Notes: generated by a model not told the origin, from the sequence alone. A stretch of DNA of 64,000 nt from Glycocaulis abyssi (GCF_041429775.1 NZ_CP163421.1:2753001-2817000), one strand, 5' to 3'. Counted from the first letter of the stretch, positions 1 to 8,850 are shown. Translations and numbers: made by a program.

Positions 1-543
1 GGCAACGTTCTTAACGAAGTGTTACCGGATTCTATCGACTTCAACCTTTTCTTAAGCATACACTCCCTTGAGACGCAGGAATCCCGTCCGGTCGATCCGT
101 TACTGAGGGTGGCGGCGTTCCTGGCGGGGGGAGACGCTATGAGGGTAGACGCGCTCTGCGACACCATGAAGGTGTCAAACGCTGAACGGACGCGGCTCGT
201 CGCTGCCGCCCGGCGCGTGGGCGTGCACCCTGGCATGGACCGTATGGCGCTGCGTGCTGCCCTCTATGAGCAGGGACGCCGGGCGGTGGAGGATCAGCTC
301 ATGCTGGCGGCTGCGCGCGGTGAGGGCCGCCGTGATGCGCTCTCACGCGATCTCGATGCCGTGAGCCGCTGGCAGCGCCCGGCCTTTCCGCTCAAAGCCG
401 CCGATCTTCTTGCGGCAGGGTTTGAGCCCGGCCCTGCGCTTGGCCGGCTGATGAAACAGCTGGAAGCGCGCTGGGTCGAAGCCGATTTCGTGCTCAACCG
501 GGCAGACCTGCTGGCCATAGCGCGCAAGGAGGGGGGTGTCTGA
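1..543 (+). CDS. cca: CCA tRNA nucleotidyltransferase, C-terminal part (5' end outside window)
   Basis: The reading frame is open from base 1, so the gene begins upstream of the window; the GTG at 19 is internal. CCA-adding enzyme adds or repairs the 3' CCA of tRNAs in the cytoplasm. What remains is the alpha-helical RNA-binding C-terminal part, recognised by DPLLRVAAFLAGG near the start and by the end, FPLKAADLLAAGFEPGPALG followed by LEARW and ADFVLNRADLLA, which closely resembles the C-terminus of alphaproteobacterial poly(A) polymerase/CCA enzymes. The catalytic nucleotidyltransferase head (G-G-x-V-R-D region) is not in the window, so the call rests on the tail only. Its TGA overlaps the ATG of the next gene by one base, which suggests translational coupling. 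Confidence 0.8.
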   Translation, partial: GNVLNEVLPDSIDFNLFLSIHSLETQESRPVDPLLRVAAFLAGGDAMRVDALCDTMKVSNAERTRLVAAARRVGVHPGMDRMALRAALYEQGRRAVEDQLMLAAARGEGRRDALSRDLDAVSRWQRPAFPLKAADLLAAGFEPGPALGRLMKQLEARWVEADFVLNRADLLAIARKEGGV

Positions 544-2030
544 TGGACGTATTCTCCCGGCGCTTCCAGTACCGCATCGGTTCGGGTCTCTATGACGATC
601 AGCTCCAGCTGCACGATTATGATGCGGTGGAGCGCTTCCTGAATCAGCGCCGCGGCGAGATAAGCAGCGTTAAGGCTAATGAACACGTCACGCGCGAACT
701 GGTGCTGCGTCATCAGGTCCGGGTAGCTGTCACCCAGAGCCTTGGCGGGCGGGGAGCCGGGACACTGCCCGACGGGCCGCGTCTCGTGCTGGCAGATCTG
801 TATGAACAGGTCGCCAATCCGCTGGCTGGTGTAATCCGCCGGCCCAGTCTCGACTGGCTGATGCCGCCGACAACGCCTGATGCGTCCCAGTCCATCCAGC
901 CGCCCGACGGGGAACCGATCGGTGCCGACCGGTTCGCCATGTGGTCGTGCGTACTGCTGATGGACTATGTCGAGACGCACTATGCGGCGCTGGCCGACAG
1001 TGTGAAGACTGAGTTTGCGCGCGATCTCAATTCGCGCCTCGCCAATGGCCGCTCGCCCTGGATGCTGGTCATGGGCCGCTGGCGCCGCGAGACCTGGCCT
1101 GCCGACCGGGACAATCCTTTCGATGCCGTGCTGCATTCGCTGTGGTCGGAAACGGACGAAGCCCTGCGCCGTCAGCTCAATGCGCGTCTGGGCGAAAACT
1201 ATGTGGTTGGCGAGGAAAGCACGGCGCTGGCGCCCTTGCCGCCGGGGGCGGAGGCCCGCCGGGAGGAAATTCGCGAGAAGCTTAAAAAGGCGGCGGCCAA
1301 ACTTGCCACTGCCGACCGTCTGCTGGTCACCGATCCTGCGCTGACAGAAGCTGGCTACCGCAAGGCTGTGGATGTTGCGCGGGCCGCTTTCGACATATGC
1401 GCCGAGGCGTTTCGCGGCTCCATTCTGGGTCCGTTCGTCAAGTACAGGTCTGGCCGGCGCCCTGTGGCGGGCCGGGCGCGGACTGCAGAAGGGACCGCAC
1501 CATCCCACAGCGTCACCCATACCCGCGAGCTCTCGCCCGAGGCAGCGGCGTGGCGGCTGCGCAAGCTGAGCGAATATATGATCTCCGGCCATGACCTGCC
1601 GCGTGCCCTGCCGGGGGCGGCCGACCGCAAGGCCATGCTGGAGCGGGCGCCGCTGGCGGAGTTTCTGGCCCGGCTTGTCCTGATGGGACCGTCGGAGAGC
1701 GAGGCGGAGGAATATGCGCGCATCGTCGGTGCGCCGCGCGGCGCCAAGTACGAGCTGCTGGTAGAAGACGAGGTGGTCGCCCGCATGGTCGTCGACCTGA
1801 TGGCGCGCCTTGGCGTTTACGCAGCGGGTGCCGACAAGCCGGACCTGCGCACCGAAAGCAGCGGCGGGCGGTTTGCCGGCTTTGTGGACTTCAGGGTGCG
1901 CGAGGCGCAGCGCGCGGAGATGATGCGCCGTATCAGCCAGTGGGCCGTGCGCATCCTCATCCTTGGCGGTGCGATGGCGTTGTCTTTCTATGCCGGCATC
2001 ATGGCGGCCCAGCGCGGCCTTCTGGGCTGA
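543..2030 (+). CDS. Unknown protein with a C-terminal membrane anchor
   Basis: A 495-residue protein that I do not recognise. The first 460 or so residues are soluble-looking, rich in Arg, Ala and Glu, with a predicted helical stretch around residues 235-290 (EARREEIREKLKKAAAKLA) that could be a short coiled coil. A low-complexity basic stretch (RSGRRPVAGRARTAEG) lies near residue 305. The last 30 residues contain one hydrophobic segment (AVRILILGGAMALSFYAGIM), so it looks like a tail-anchored inner-membrane protein facing the cytoplasm. There is no signal peptide and no obvious catalytic motif. The ATG overlaps the stop of cca (TGATG), so the pair is probably one transcription and translation unit. 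Codon use matches its neighbours. The function is unknown. Confidence 0.75.
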   Translation: MDVFSRRFQYRIGSGLYDDQLQLHDYDAVERFLNQRRGEISSVKANEHVTRELVLRHQVRVAVTQSLGGRGAGTLPDGPRLVLADLYEQVANPLAGVIRRPSLDWLMPPTTPDASQSIQPPDGEPIGADRFAMWSCVLLMDYVETHYAALADSVKTEFARDLNSRLANGRSPWMLVMGRWRRETWPADRDNPFDAVLHSLWSETDEALRRQLNARLGENYVVGEESTALAPLPPGAEARREEIREKLKKAAAKLATADRLLVTDPALTEAGYRKAVDVARAAFDICAEAFRGSILGPFVKYRSGRRPVAGRARTAEGTAPSHSVTHTRELSPEAAAWRLRKLSEYMISGHDLPRALPGAADRKAMLERAPLAEFLARLVLMGPSESEAEEYARIVGAPRGAKYELLVEDEVVARMVVDLMARLGVYAAGADKPDLRTESSGGRFAGFVDFRVREAQRAEMMRRISQWAVRILILGGAMALSFYAGIMAAQRGLLG

Positions 2031-2043
2031 CGCCTGGCGTGGC

Positions 2044-2952
2044 CTACGGCCATTTGGCCTCCGGCGGCATGGATGACAGGATCGAGGTTACATTGCCTCC
2101 GGTCTCCAGCCCGAATTTCGTACCCCGGTCGTAAAGCAGGTTGAACTCCGCATAGCGCCCGCGCCGGATCAGCTGTTCTTCACGATCAGCTTCGGTCCAC
2201 GGCGTATCCATGCGCCGGGCCACGATTTCGGGATAAATCTCCAGAAATGCCTCGCCGACATCGCGGGTGAAGGCGAAATCAGCATCGTGGTTCCCGCTGT
2301 CGAGATGGTCGTAGAAAATCCCGCCCACGCCGCGCGGCTCAGAACGGTGCTTCAGCCAGAAATACTCGTCGCACCATTTCTTGAACTTAGCGAAATAGGC
2401 CGGGTCGTGGGCGTCGCAGGCTTCCTTCGCGGCGGCGTGGAAGTCTTTCGCATCCTCAAAGGCTTCGCTGCGCTGATAGTCCTGTGTCGGGTTGAGGTCC
2501 ATGCCGCCGCCAAACCAGCTCAATGTCGTGGTGATGAAGCGCGTATTCATGTGAACTGCCGGGACGTGCGGATTGCGCATATGGGCAATCAGCGAGATGC
2601 CGGTGGCGAAAAAGCGCGGGTCTTCGCTTGCGCCCCTTACATGCTTGGCGAAGTCCGGCGAAAAACTGCCATAGACGGTGGAGCAATGGACCCCGACTTT
2701 CTCAAACAACCGCCCGCGCATCATGCCCATGACGCCGCCGCCCAGATCCTCAGCCCCGTCGCCGCGTTTCCAGGGCGTCAGTTCGAAACGACCGGGCTCG
2801 CCGGGATAGAGATCGGCAGGCGCTTCATCCTCCAGGGCTTCGAACGCCGCGCAGATCCGGTCGCGCAATCCCTCAAACCAGATGCGGGCTTCCTCGCGCC
2901 GGATCTCCAGCGTGGCGGCGGCAATCGGGGAGGGGGCGGTCTGGGAGGACAT
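2044..2952 (-). CDS. hemF: Coproporphyrinogen III oxidase, oxygen-dependent
   Basis: HemF converts coproporphyrinogen III to protoporphyrinogen IX with O2 in the cytoplasm, the aerobic branch of haem synthesis. The 302-residue protein has the usual HemF length and signatures: [12 protein letters not shown] near residue 55, [26 protein letters not shown] in the middle, [11 protein letters not shown], then [16 protein letters not shown] and [16 protein letters not shown] near the C-terminus. The open frame extends upstream to 3009, but I chose the ATG at 2952 (MSSQTAP) because family proteins start near here and an AAGAAGG-like ribosome-binding stretch lies just before it. It converges with the unknown gene to its left (13 bp gap) and is divergent from the sulfotransferase gene. 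Haem supply fits the cytochrome bc1 operon downstream. Confidence 0.93.
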   Translation of the reverse strand: MSSQTAPSPIAAATLEIRREEARIWFEGLRDRICAAFEALEDEAPADLYPGEPGRFELTPWKRGDGAEDLGGGVMGMMRGRLFEKVGVHCSTVYGSFSPDFAKHVRGASEDPRFFATGISLIAHMRNPHVPAVHMNTRFITTTLSWFGGGMDLNPTQDYQRSEAFEDAKDFHAAAKEACDAHDPAYFAKFKKWCDEYFWLKHRSEPRGVGGIFYDHLDSGNHDADFAFTRDVGEAFLEIYPEIVARRMDTPWTEADREEQLIRRGRYAEFNLLYDRGTKFGLETGGNVTSILSSMPPEAKWP

Positions 2953-3133
2953 GAATAACCCTTCTTGGATCATGGCTTTTCGGGCGACACAAAAGACACT
3001 TAACACCACAAGCGCAAGTGACGCAGTGCCGCAGGCTGGCCTCGGCGGTCAAGCTTGGCTAGTTTCACAAGGGCCGCAGCAGGGGGCTTGCGGCAGCCAA
3101 TTGCCAGCCTGGCACCAGCCGAACGGAGCTGAC

Positions 3134-4582
3134 ATGCTTCAGCCGCGACAGGATGACCCGCTTGCGGGCCTGTATAATGCTGTCTCGCGCGAGGACCTGC
3201 TCGCCATGTCTGTCGAGGCGCGCGCGCTCGTCAATGCGGGTCCTGATCTGGGTTCGCGCTGGAGCGAGGTCGCCGGTATAATGAACGAGGCGGGCGATAT
3301 CGCCAGCCTGCTCGGTGCTTGCCACAAGCTGGTCGAGCAGGTGCCCGATGATGTGCAGTCCCATATCTGGCTGGCGAGCGCCTATGCCTTTGGCGGTGAC
3401 CACCGTTCAGCATTGCAGACCCTGCAGCCCTTGTTGGCGGCCAATCCGCGTGATGCCGGACTGAACCGGCGTGTCGGGCGCATATTGCTGGATCTGGGCC
3501 TGACAAGCGAAGCGCAGACCCTGTTCCGGACGGCGCTTGCCTCCAACGGCATGGACGCGCTGGCCTGGGAGGGGCTGGTGAAAGCCAAGACCTTCGTGCC
3601 GGGCGAAGACGATCTGGCCCAGCTTGAGCAGGCGCGTGTGTCCGTCGGCGAGGGTGTCAGCGCGCGTGACAGGGGCATCTTGTCCTATGCGCTGGCGAAA
3701 GCTTACGAGGATATTGGCGAGTACGATATCGCCTCGCGCCGCGTCGCAGAGGCGGCCGCCTTCTACCGTGCCTCGGCTCCATTTGACGTGGACCAGCATG
3801 AGGAGGGGGTAAGGCGGATACTGGATGTGTATGATTCCAGTTTCACGGGCGCCAATGAAGAGGCGGGGCTGATCGACAGCCGGCCCGTCTTCATCATCGC
3901 ACCGCCATCATGCGGGGCGAGCTGGCTGGCCTCAGTGCTTTCCGCGCCATCCGATGTGGCGGCCCTGCCGCGGACCAACTCGCTGTTCTGGATGAGCGCT
4001 GCACCGCTGGGCGATCAGACGCGCGAACACCTTATGGCAGCCCTGTCAGCGCCGGGAGAGGGCAATGTGCTGACCGGGGTGGGCGCGGCATATTTGGAAT
4101 ACGCGCAGGAGCTTCTGGGCGATGTGCGCCGCTGGATTGATCCGACATCGCTGAGCGAACTGGCCGGCGGCGCCATCGGACTTTGCCTGCCTGCTGCGCG
4201 GTTCGTGCGCATAAGCCGCGACCCGCTCGATCAGGCATGGTCGATCCTGAAAACGCGCTATCAGCGCGCCCGGCACTGGACCTATCATGCAGATGATATT
4301 GCCCGCGTACTGGCCGCCCACAACCGGCTGGTGGCGCACTGGGAAACCCTGTTTCCGGGCCGCTTCCTGACGGTGCGCTATGAAGATCTGGCTGCCGATA
4401 CCGAAAACGAGGTGCGCCGGATCGCGTTCTTTACCGGCGTCGATGCCGACATTGCCGCTGATGCCGCCGTGCAAATGCGCGGCGTGCTGGAAGCCGACCC
4501 TGCAGGTGTGCACCAGCGTGCCGGCGCACGGATCGATCCGGTTCGCGAGGCTTTGCTGCGGGCCGGGTTTACGCTGGGCTAG
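3134..4582 (+). CDS. TPR-repeat protein with C-terminal sulfotransferase domain
   Basis: A 482-residue protein. Residues about 55-215 are helical repeats of TPR type (SHIWLASAYAFGGDHRSALQ, then NPRDAGLNRRVGRILLDLG). The C-terminal half, from about 245, resembles PAPS-dependent sulfotransferases of the TPR-sulfotransferase group. It has RPVFIIAPPSCGASWLASVL at the position of the 5'-phosphosulfate loop, ARFVRISRDPLDQAWSILK for the 3'-phosphate-binding Ser/Arg region, and RFLTVRYEDLAADTENEVRR, a strongly diagnostic motif. The P-loop is degenerate (PPSCGAS where P-R-S-G-T-T/S is usual), so activity or donor use may differ. The start at 3134 was chosen over an in-frame start at 2882 that would run through the hemF promoter. 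Its 3' end overlaps the opposing tetR-type gene by 14 bp. Confidence 0.8.
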   Translation: MLQPRQDDPLAGLYNAVSREDLLAMSVEARALVNAGPDLGSRWSEVAGIMNEAGDIASLLGACHKLVEQVPDDVQSHIWLASAYAFGGDHRSALQTLQPLLAANPRDAGLNRRVGRILLDLGLTSEAQTLFRTALASNGMDALAWEGLVKAKTFVPGEDDLAQLEQARVSVGEGVSARDRGILSYALAKAYEDIGEYDIASRRVAEAAAFYRASAPFDVDQHEEGVRRILDVYDSSFTGANEEAGLIDSRPVFIIAPPSCGASWLASVLSAPSDVAALPRTNSLFWMSAAPLGDQTREHLMAALSAPGEGNVLTGVGAAYLEYAQELLGDVRRWIDPTSLSELAGGAIGLCLPAARFVRISRDPLDQAWSILKTRYQRARHWTYHADDIARVLAAHNRLVAHWETLFPGRFLTVRYEDLAADTENEVRRIAFFTGVDADIAADAAVQMRGVLEADPAGVHQRAGARIDPVREALLRAGFTLG

Positions 4583-5159
4583 CACCCGCCTCGCTGGCGA
4601 AGATGCCGGCGAGTGTTTCAGCGGTCTGGGTCAGCGGCGCAATGCTGCGCTGCGCGCGCGCCAGGATCAGCGAGCCTTCGATGGCGCTGAGCGCCAGTTG
4701 CGCCAGCTCCTGAGAGCGGGCCGCGCCGATACCATCGGACTGCAGCCTTTGCGCCAGCGCATCCTGCCAGCTTGAAAAGACGGCCGAGAATGTGGTGGCG
4801 AGGTTTTGCGATACGGCCGCCTGTTCCAGCGTCAGGGTGGCGACTGGGCAGCCCAGCCGGAAGCCGGACTGCTCCAGCCATCCGGCAAGCCGGCCGGCAA
4901 AGCGGATGAGCATGTCCGCGCTGTCCGCACTATCGCCAGCATCCTTGTGAATCGTTGCCAGAAAACGCTCCCCCGCCATCAGGGCGGCCGCTACGGCGAG
5001 CCCTTCCTTGCCGTCGGGAAAGTGGTGGTAGAGCGATCCTTTGGGTGCGCCCGCCTGGGCGAGCACGTCATTCAGGCCGGTTGCCGCATAGCCGCGCTCC
5101 TGAAACAGGCGCGCGGCGGTAGCGATCAGGCGTTCGCGTGTGGATGGCGTCCCGCTCAC
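4569..5159 (-). CDS. TetR/AcrR-family transcriptional repressor
   Basis: A 196-residue regulator starting with GTG at 5159 (VSGTPSTRERL). The N-terminal helix-turn-helix is plain to see: TRERLIATAARLFQERGYAA, then GLNDVLAQAGAPKGSLYHHF at residues about 28-47. The C-terminal ligand domain (GCPVATLTLEQAA) resembles the LmrA/YxaF group. It is divergent from a PaaI-type thioesterase gene. The 105 bp between them carries a 16-bp palindrome matching the GACCGGTCGGTC operator type associated with this group, so it very likely represses the thioesterase and itself. The effector is unknown; an acyl-CoA or an aromatic compound is plausible from the neighbour. A frame continuing upstream to 5819 exists but would run through the operator and the divergent gene, so it was rejected. 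Confidence 0.88.
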   Translation of the reverse strand: MSGTPSTRERLIATAARLFQERGYAATGLNDVLAQAGAPKGSLYHHFPDGKEGLAVAAALMAGERFLATIHKDAGDSADSADMLIRFAGRLAGWLEQSGFRLGCPVATLTLEQAAVSQNLATTFSAVFSSWQDALAQRLQSDGIGAARSQELAQLALSAIEGSLILARAQRSIAPLTQTAETLAGIFASEAGASPA

Positions 5160-5234
5160 TGTCTTGATGTCCCCCGGTGATTCGCGCTGCAGGCTGGCAG
5201 CACTCTTTACAGATGATTTCAGATCGTCAATATG

Positions 5235-5250
5235 TAGACCGGTCGGTCTA
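5235..5250. promoter_or_regulatory. Palindromic TetR-type operator in divergent promoter
   Basis: TAGACC-GGTC-GGTCTA is a perfect inverted repeat of two 6-bp arms around a 4-bp spacer. It lies between the divergent TetR-family gene (start 5159) and the thioesterase gene (start 5265), only 15 bp before the thioesterase ATG, where a bound repressor would block transcription. The sequence is of the kind bound by LmrA/YxaF-like TetR proteins. The assignment to the adjacent regulator is inference from position and symmetry. Confidence 0.8.
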
Positions 5251-5264
5251 ATTGGAGAACTGAA

Positions 5265-5774
5265 ATGCAGGACGGTCAGGACAGGGCGGAATTGCAGGCG
5301 CTTCGCGCAGATGAGGCGCGCCCGGCACCGCTGGTGGACGCAGCGCTGTTTCGCGAAATCGTGAAAATGCAGCCCTTTACCAGCTGGACCGGGCTGGAAA
5401 TCGTCCGGGTGGAATATGGCTATGTTGAAACCCGCATGACATTGCGCCATGACGACATGGTCCAGCATCATGGCTTCCTGCATGGCGGGTTGATCGCCTT
5501 TCTGGCTGACAATGTCAGCGCCTATGCCGCCGCCACGACAATTGGCGATGTGCTGACGGCCCAGTTCTCGGTGAACTATCTCTCGCCCGGCATAGGCGAG
5601 GCGTTTGTGGCGCGCGGGCACGTCGTGAAGGCGGGCAAACGCCAGGTGGTCACGCGCGCCGACATCTTCGCCGCAAACGCCGGGGAGGAGAAGCTGATCG
5701 CCGTTGCCAGCGCGGTCATTTTGCCGGCCGGGGCCGCGGCACTGGACCGCCCGCCTGCCAAATCGGCAGGCTGA
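5265..5774 (+). CDS. PaaI-family hotdog-fold acyl-CoA thioesterase
   Basis: A 169-residue hotdog protein. The core helix motif MVQHHGFLHGGLIAFLADN at residues about 65-83 contains the His-Gly-Gly and Asp typical of PaaI/YbgC-like thioesterases. It is followed by TAQFSVNYLSPGIGEAFVARG for the central strands. Such enzymes hydrolyse aromatic or medium-chain acyl-CoAs in the cytoplasm; the exact substrate cannot be read from sequence. The N-terminal 30 residues are an extra helical extension relative to short PaaI proteins. A GGAGA ribosome-binding site precedes the ATG. The gene is transcribed away from the TetR regulator, with the palindromic operator immediately upstream, so it is probably derepressed by that regulator's ligand. 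Confidence 0.88.
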   Translation: MQDGQDRAELQALRADEARPAPLVDAALFREIVKMQPFTSWTGLEIVRVEYGYVETRMTLRHDDMVQHHGFLHGGLIAFLADNVSAYAAATTIGDVLTAQFSVNYLSPGIGEAFVARGHVVKAGKRQVVTRADIFAANAGEEKLIAVASAVILPAGAAALDRPPAKSAG

Positions 5775-6008
5775 GACGCTTTCACGCAGATAATCTGGTT
5801 GAAAAATTGCGGTTCTCATTCTAATCCCGCCGCACCAGAAAGCGTTGACGGGGCGGACGCTGCGGCGTTGAGACGCAAGGGCGGGGCCGGCCTGTCGCGC
5901 TAGATCAATGGGAACGACGTGTCTGCGCGGGCCTTGCGGCTGCGTGCAGACTTACGCCATACAGATGGCGTAGGCGACGTTGCCAGCCGCCGTGAGAGAG
6001 GTCTGCGC

Positions 6009-6626
6009 GTGACAGAAGCTGTTGAAAACACCGGCGCCCATGGCCAGGAGCCAAGCCGCCGCGATTTCATTTACATTGCAACGGGCGGCGCGCTTGCCGT
6101 TGGCGGCGCATTTACGATCTGGCCCTTCATCGACCAGATGAACCCTGCGGCCGACACGCTCGCGCTGGCCTCCACCGAGGTGAATATCGCCGAGCTGGAA
6201 GAGGGCCAGGAGATCACGGTCATCTACCGCGAGCGCCCGCACTTCGTGCGCCGGCGCACGGCGGCCGAAGTGGAAGCAGCGCGCGACGTCAACATCGCGG
6301 CCCTGCCCGACCGGGATGCCCGCAATTTCAATCTGGGTGACGGCGCGCCCGCGACCGACGAGAATCGCTCGGCCATGACGGCTGAAATCGCTGAAGGCGT
6401 CGAGATCGAGGATGCGCTGCGCGCCTCCCTGCTGGTCACCAGCGCGAACTGCACCCACCTTGGCTGCGTGCCGACCGAAGGTGCTGGCGATTACGGTGCG
6501 TGGTTCTGCCCGTGCCACGGCTCTCACTACGACACCTCGGGGCGTATCCGCCGCGGGCCGGCGCCGGAGAATCTCTCCGTGCCTGTCATGACCTTCACCT
6601 CAGCCTCAGTGCTGCGTCTCGGCTAG
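6009..6626 (+). CDS. petA: Ubiquinol-cytochrome c reductase, Rieske iron-sulfur subunit
   Basis: First subunit gene of the cytochrome bc1 complex (respiratory complex III), which moves electrons from ubiquinol to cytochrome c at the inner membrane. The 205-residue protein has a Tat-like N-terminus (SRRDFIYIATGGALAVGG) that serves as signal anchor. Both cluster motifs are present: CTHLGC at 148-153 and CPCHGSHYD at 167-175, supplying two Cys and two His to the 2Fe-2S cluster. The long insertion at residues 80-135 is usual for alphaproteobacterial Rieske proteins. I chose the GTG at 6009, preceded by GAGAGG, over a start at 5919 that would add an unrelated leader. petB follows after 15 bp. Confidence 0.95.
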   Translation: MTEAVENTGAHGQEPSRRDFIYIATGGALAVGGAFTIWPFIDQMNPAADTLALASTEVNIAELEEGQEITVIYRERPHFVRRRTAAEVEAARDVNIAALPDRDARNFNLGDGAPATDENRSAMTAEIAEGVEIEDALRASLLVTSANCTHLGCVPTEGAGDYGAWFCPCHGSHYDTSGRIRRGPAPENLSVPVMTFTSASVLRLG

Positions 6627-6641
6627 GGGAACAATTAAGCG

Positions 6642-7928
6642 ATGAGCGGACCTTCGACCTACGAACCGAAAACCGGCTTTACCAAATGGCTGGACGCGCG
6701 CCTGCCGATCGTGCGGCTGGGCTGGGACTCCTTCGTGGATTTCCCCACACCGCGTAACCTCAATTACTGGTACACGTTTGGCGGCATTCTGACCGTCTGC
6801 CTGATGATCCAGATCATCACCGGCATCGTGCTGGCCATGCACTACGTGCCCCATATCGACCATGCCTTTGCCAGCGTTCAGCGCATCGACCGCGATGTGA
6901 ATTATGGCTGGCTGATCCGCTCAATCCACGCTGTGGGCGCGTCCATGTTCTTCCTGGCCGTCTACATGCACATCTTCCGCGGCCTCTATTACGGATCGTA
7001 CAAGGCACCGCGCGAATTGCTGTGGATTCTCGGCGTCGTCATCTACCTGCTGATGATGGCGGCTGCCTTCCTCGGCTATGTACTGCCCTGGGGCCAGATG
7101 TCCTATTGGGGCGCGATGGTGATCACCAACCTCTTGGGCGCCTTCCCGCTTGTTGGCGGCCCGATCACCGAATGGCTGTGGGGCGGGTTCTCGGTTGGCA
7201 ATGCCACGCTGAACCGCTTCTTCTCGCTGCACTATCTCATTCCGTTCCTGATTGCGGGCGTTGTCGGCCTGCACATCTGGGCGCTGCACGTGCCGGGCAA
7301 TAACAACCCGACCGGCATCGAGGTGAAGTCCAACCGCGACACGCTGCCCTTCCATCCCTACTACACGTCCAAGGACGGGTTCGCGATTGTCCTCTTTATG
7401 GTGATCTTCGCCTTCTTCGTCTTCTACTGGCCGGATGCGCTGGGCCACTCGGACAATTTCATCCCGGCTGACCCGCTGGTCACGCCTGCGCTGATCGTGC
7501 CGGAATGGTATCTCTTGCCCTTCTACGCCATCCTGCGGGCCGTGCCGGACAAGCTGGGCGGTGTGCTTTTGATGTTCGGTGCCATCGGCATTCTCTTCGT
7601 GCTGCCATGGCTCGACACCTCGAAAGTGCGCTCCATGCGCTATCGCCCGCTGGCGCGCTGGTTCTTCGGCTTCTTCATCGTGGCTTGCCTGGGGCTGGGC
7701 TGGGCCGGTGCGGAACTGCCCGATACGCCGGTGCCGGGCCTTGGCGCCATTGGCGTTGACTTCCTGCTGCTGGGCCGCGTGCTGACCATCTACTACTTCG
7801 CCTATTTCCTCGTCATCCTGCCCATATTGGGTTTCGTGGAGAAGCCATCAGAGCGGCCAGCCTCGATTGAGGAATCGGTCCTGGGCAGTAAATCCAAACC
7901 CGCGCCTGCCGCGGTTCCGGCTGAATAG
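6642..7928 (+). CDS. petB: Cytochrome b subunit of the bc1 complex
   Basis: The 428-residue membrane subunit holds the two b haems and both quinone sites of complex III. Signatures seen: first haem-ligand histidines in [11 protein letters not shown] and [15 protein letters not shown], the second pair in [23 protein letters not shown]... (split here as HYLIPF and GLHIWALH), the conserved GQMSYWGA, and PEWY ([14 protein letters not shown]) of the quinol-oxidation site. Eight hydrophobic segments fit the family. The C-terminal tail after the last membrane helix is short and Lys/Pro/Ala-rich. It sits between petA and petC with gaps of about 15 bp, so the three form one operon closed by the terminator at 8792. 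Confidence 0.97.
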   Translation: MSGPSTYEPKTGFTKWLDARLPIVRLGWDSFVDFPTPRNLNYWYTFGGILTVCLMIQIITGIVLAMHYVPHIDHAFASVQRIDRDVNYGWLIRSIHAVGASMFFLAVYMHIFRGLYYGSYKAPRELLWILGVVIYLLMMAAAFLGYVLPWGQMSYWGAMVITNLLGAFPLVGGPITEWLWGGFSVGNATLNRFFSLHYLIPFLIAGVVGLHIWALHVPGNNNPTGIEVKSNRDTLPFHPYYTSKDGFAIVLFMVIFAFFVFYWPDALGHSDNFIPADPLVTPALIVPEWYLLPFYAILRAVPDKLGGVLLMFGAIGILFVLPWLDTSKVRSMRYRPLARWFFGFFIVACLGLGWAGAELPDTPVPGLGAIGVDFLLLGRVLTIYYFAYFLVILPILGFVEKPSERPASIEESVLGSKSKPAPAAVPAE

Positions 7929-7942
7929 GAGTGAATGGAACA

Positions 7943-8746
7943 ATGCGTCTGATCCGCACCCTTTTCGTTGCCGCTACCGGCGCTCTGGCTGCTGTTGGCC
8001 TGGCTTCGGCTGCCGGTGAGTACCGCAAGCCGGAAGATCACCGCTTCTCGTTCGACGGGCCTTTCAGCACGTTTGACCGCGGCGCAGTCCAGCGGGGCTT
8101 CTACGTGTTCAACCAGGTCTGTGCGGCCTGCCACAGCCTGGAGCATCTGGCGATCCGCCATCTGGGGCAGCCCGGCGGCCCGTTCCATGATCCCGCCTAT
8201 CCCAACCCGAACGATAACCCGGTCGTGCGCGCGATTGCCGCCGAGTACATCGTTGAGGACGGGCCGGACGAGTATGGCGACATGTTCGAGCGTCCCGGCC
8301 GCCCGGCCGACCGCTTCCCCTCGCCTTATGCCAATGAGGCGCAGGGCCGTGCTGCCAATAACGGCGCCTATCCGCCAGACCTGTCGATCATCACGCGTGC
8401 CCGGCACTATGGCGCGCCCTATATCCGCTCGCTGATGATGGGATACGGAGAAGAGCCGCCTGAAGGTGTCACCGTAGGTGCTGGCCTCTACTACAACCCG
8501 TACTTCCCCGGCGGGCTGATTGCCATGCCGCCGCAGTTCGAAGACGGCCTGCTCACCTATAACGATGGCACGGAAGCTACTGTCGAGCAGATGGCCAATG
8601 ACGTGACCGAGTTCCTGGCGTGGGCCTCTGACCCGCATATGGAGCAGCGCAAGCGCCTCGGCCTGATGGTGCTGGCCTATCTCGTTATCCTGTGTGGCCT
8701 TCTGTTCTTCACCTACCGCCAGATCTGGTCGAAGGTGAAGCACTAA
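7943..8746 (+). CDS. petC: Cytochrome c1 subunit of the bc1 complex
   Basis: A 267-residue membrane-anchored c-type cytochrome, the electron exit of complex III. Residues 1-24 form a signal peptide (MRLIRTLFVAATGALAAVG, cut near ASA). The haem-binding motif CAACH is at 60-64 in the setting FNQVCAACHSLEHLA. The C-terminal hydrophobic anchor is MVLAYLVILCGLLFFTYR. A GTG at 7931 is an alternative start four residues earlier; I chose the ATG at 7943 because it gives a standard signal peptide, although the AGGAG at 7927-7931 is 11 bp away. The sixth ligand Met is probably in the LIAMPPQF segment. It is the last gene before a strong terminator. Confidence 0.95.
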   Translation: MRLIRTLFVAATGALAAVGLASAAGEYRKPEDHRFSFDGPFSTFDRGAVQRGFYVFNQVCAACHSLEHLAIRHLGQPGGPFHDPAYPNPNDNPVVRAIAAEYIVEDGPDEYGDMFERPGRPADRFPSPYANEAQGRAANNGAYPPDLSIITRARHYGAPYIRSLMMGYGEEPPEGVTVGAGLYYNPYFPGGLIAMPPQFEDGLLTYNDGTEATVEQMANDVTEFLAWASDPHMEQRKRLGLMVLAYLVILCGLLFFTYRQIWSKVKH

Positions 8747-8791
8747 TCGGCCTGAAGGCTTGCCTCTGAAGGCCTCTGCAATAAGCTGGAA

Positions 8792-8824
8792 CGGGCCGTC
8801 CTGATACCGGGACGGCCCGTTTTT
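8792..8824 (+). terminator. Rho-independent terminator of the petABC operon
   Basis: A 10-bp perfect stem (CGGGCCGTCC paired with GGACGGCCCG) with an 8-nt loop is followed immediately by five T residues. It lies 45 bp after the petC stop, before the next gene. Confidence 0.9.
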
Positions 8825-8850
8825 ACGCCCGGCAGCGCTGGCAGGACGGC

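Noticed and set aside
294-1592. 432-residue minus-strand open frame across cca and the unknown gene
   Set aside because: It lies antisense to two well-supported coupled genes, has no recognisable motif and is rich in Arg and Pro as expected from a GC-rich shadow frame.
4569-5819. 416-residue extended form of the TetR regulator
   Set aside because: The extension would read through its own operator and antisense to the thioesterase gene; GTG at 5159 gives a normal 196-residue regulator.
5776-5830. Fur-like or iron-responsive box around TTGCGGTTCTCATTCTAATC before petA
   Set aside because: The match is poor on both half-sites and no dyad symmetry could be confirmed, so it is not listed.
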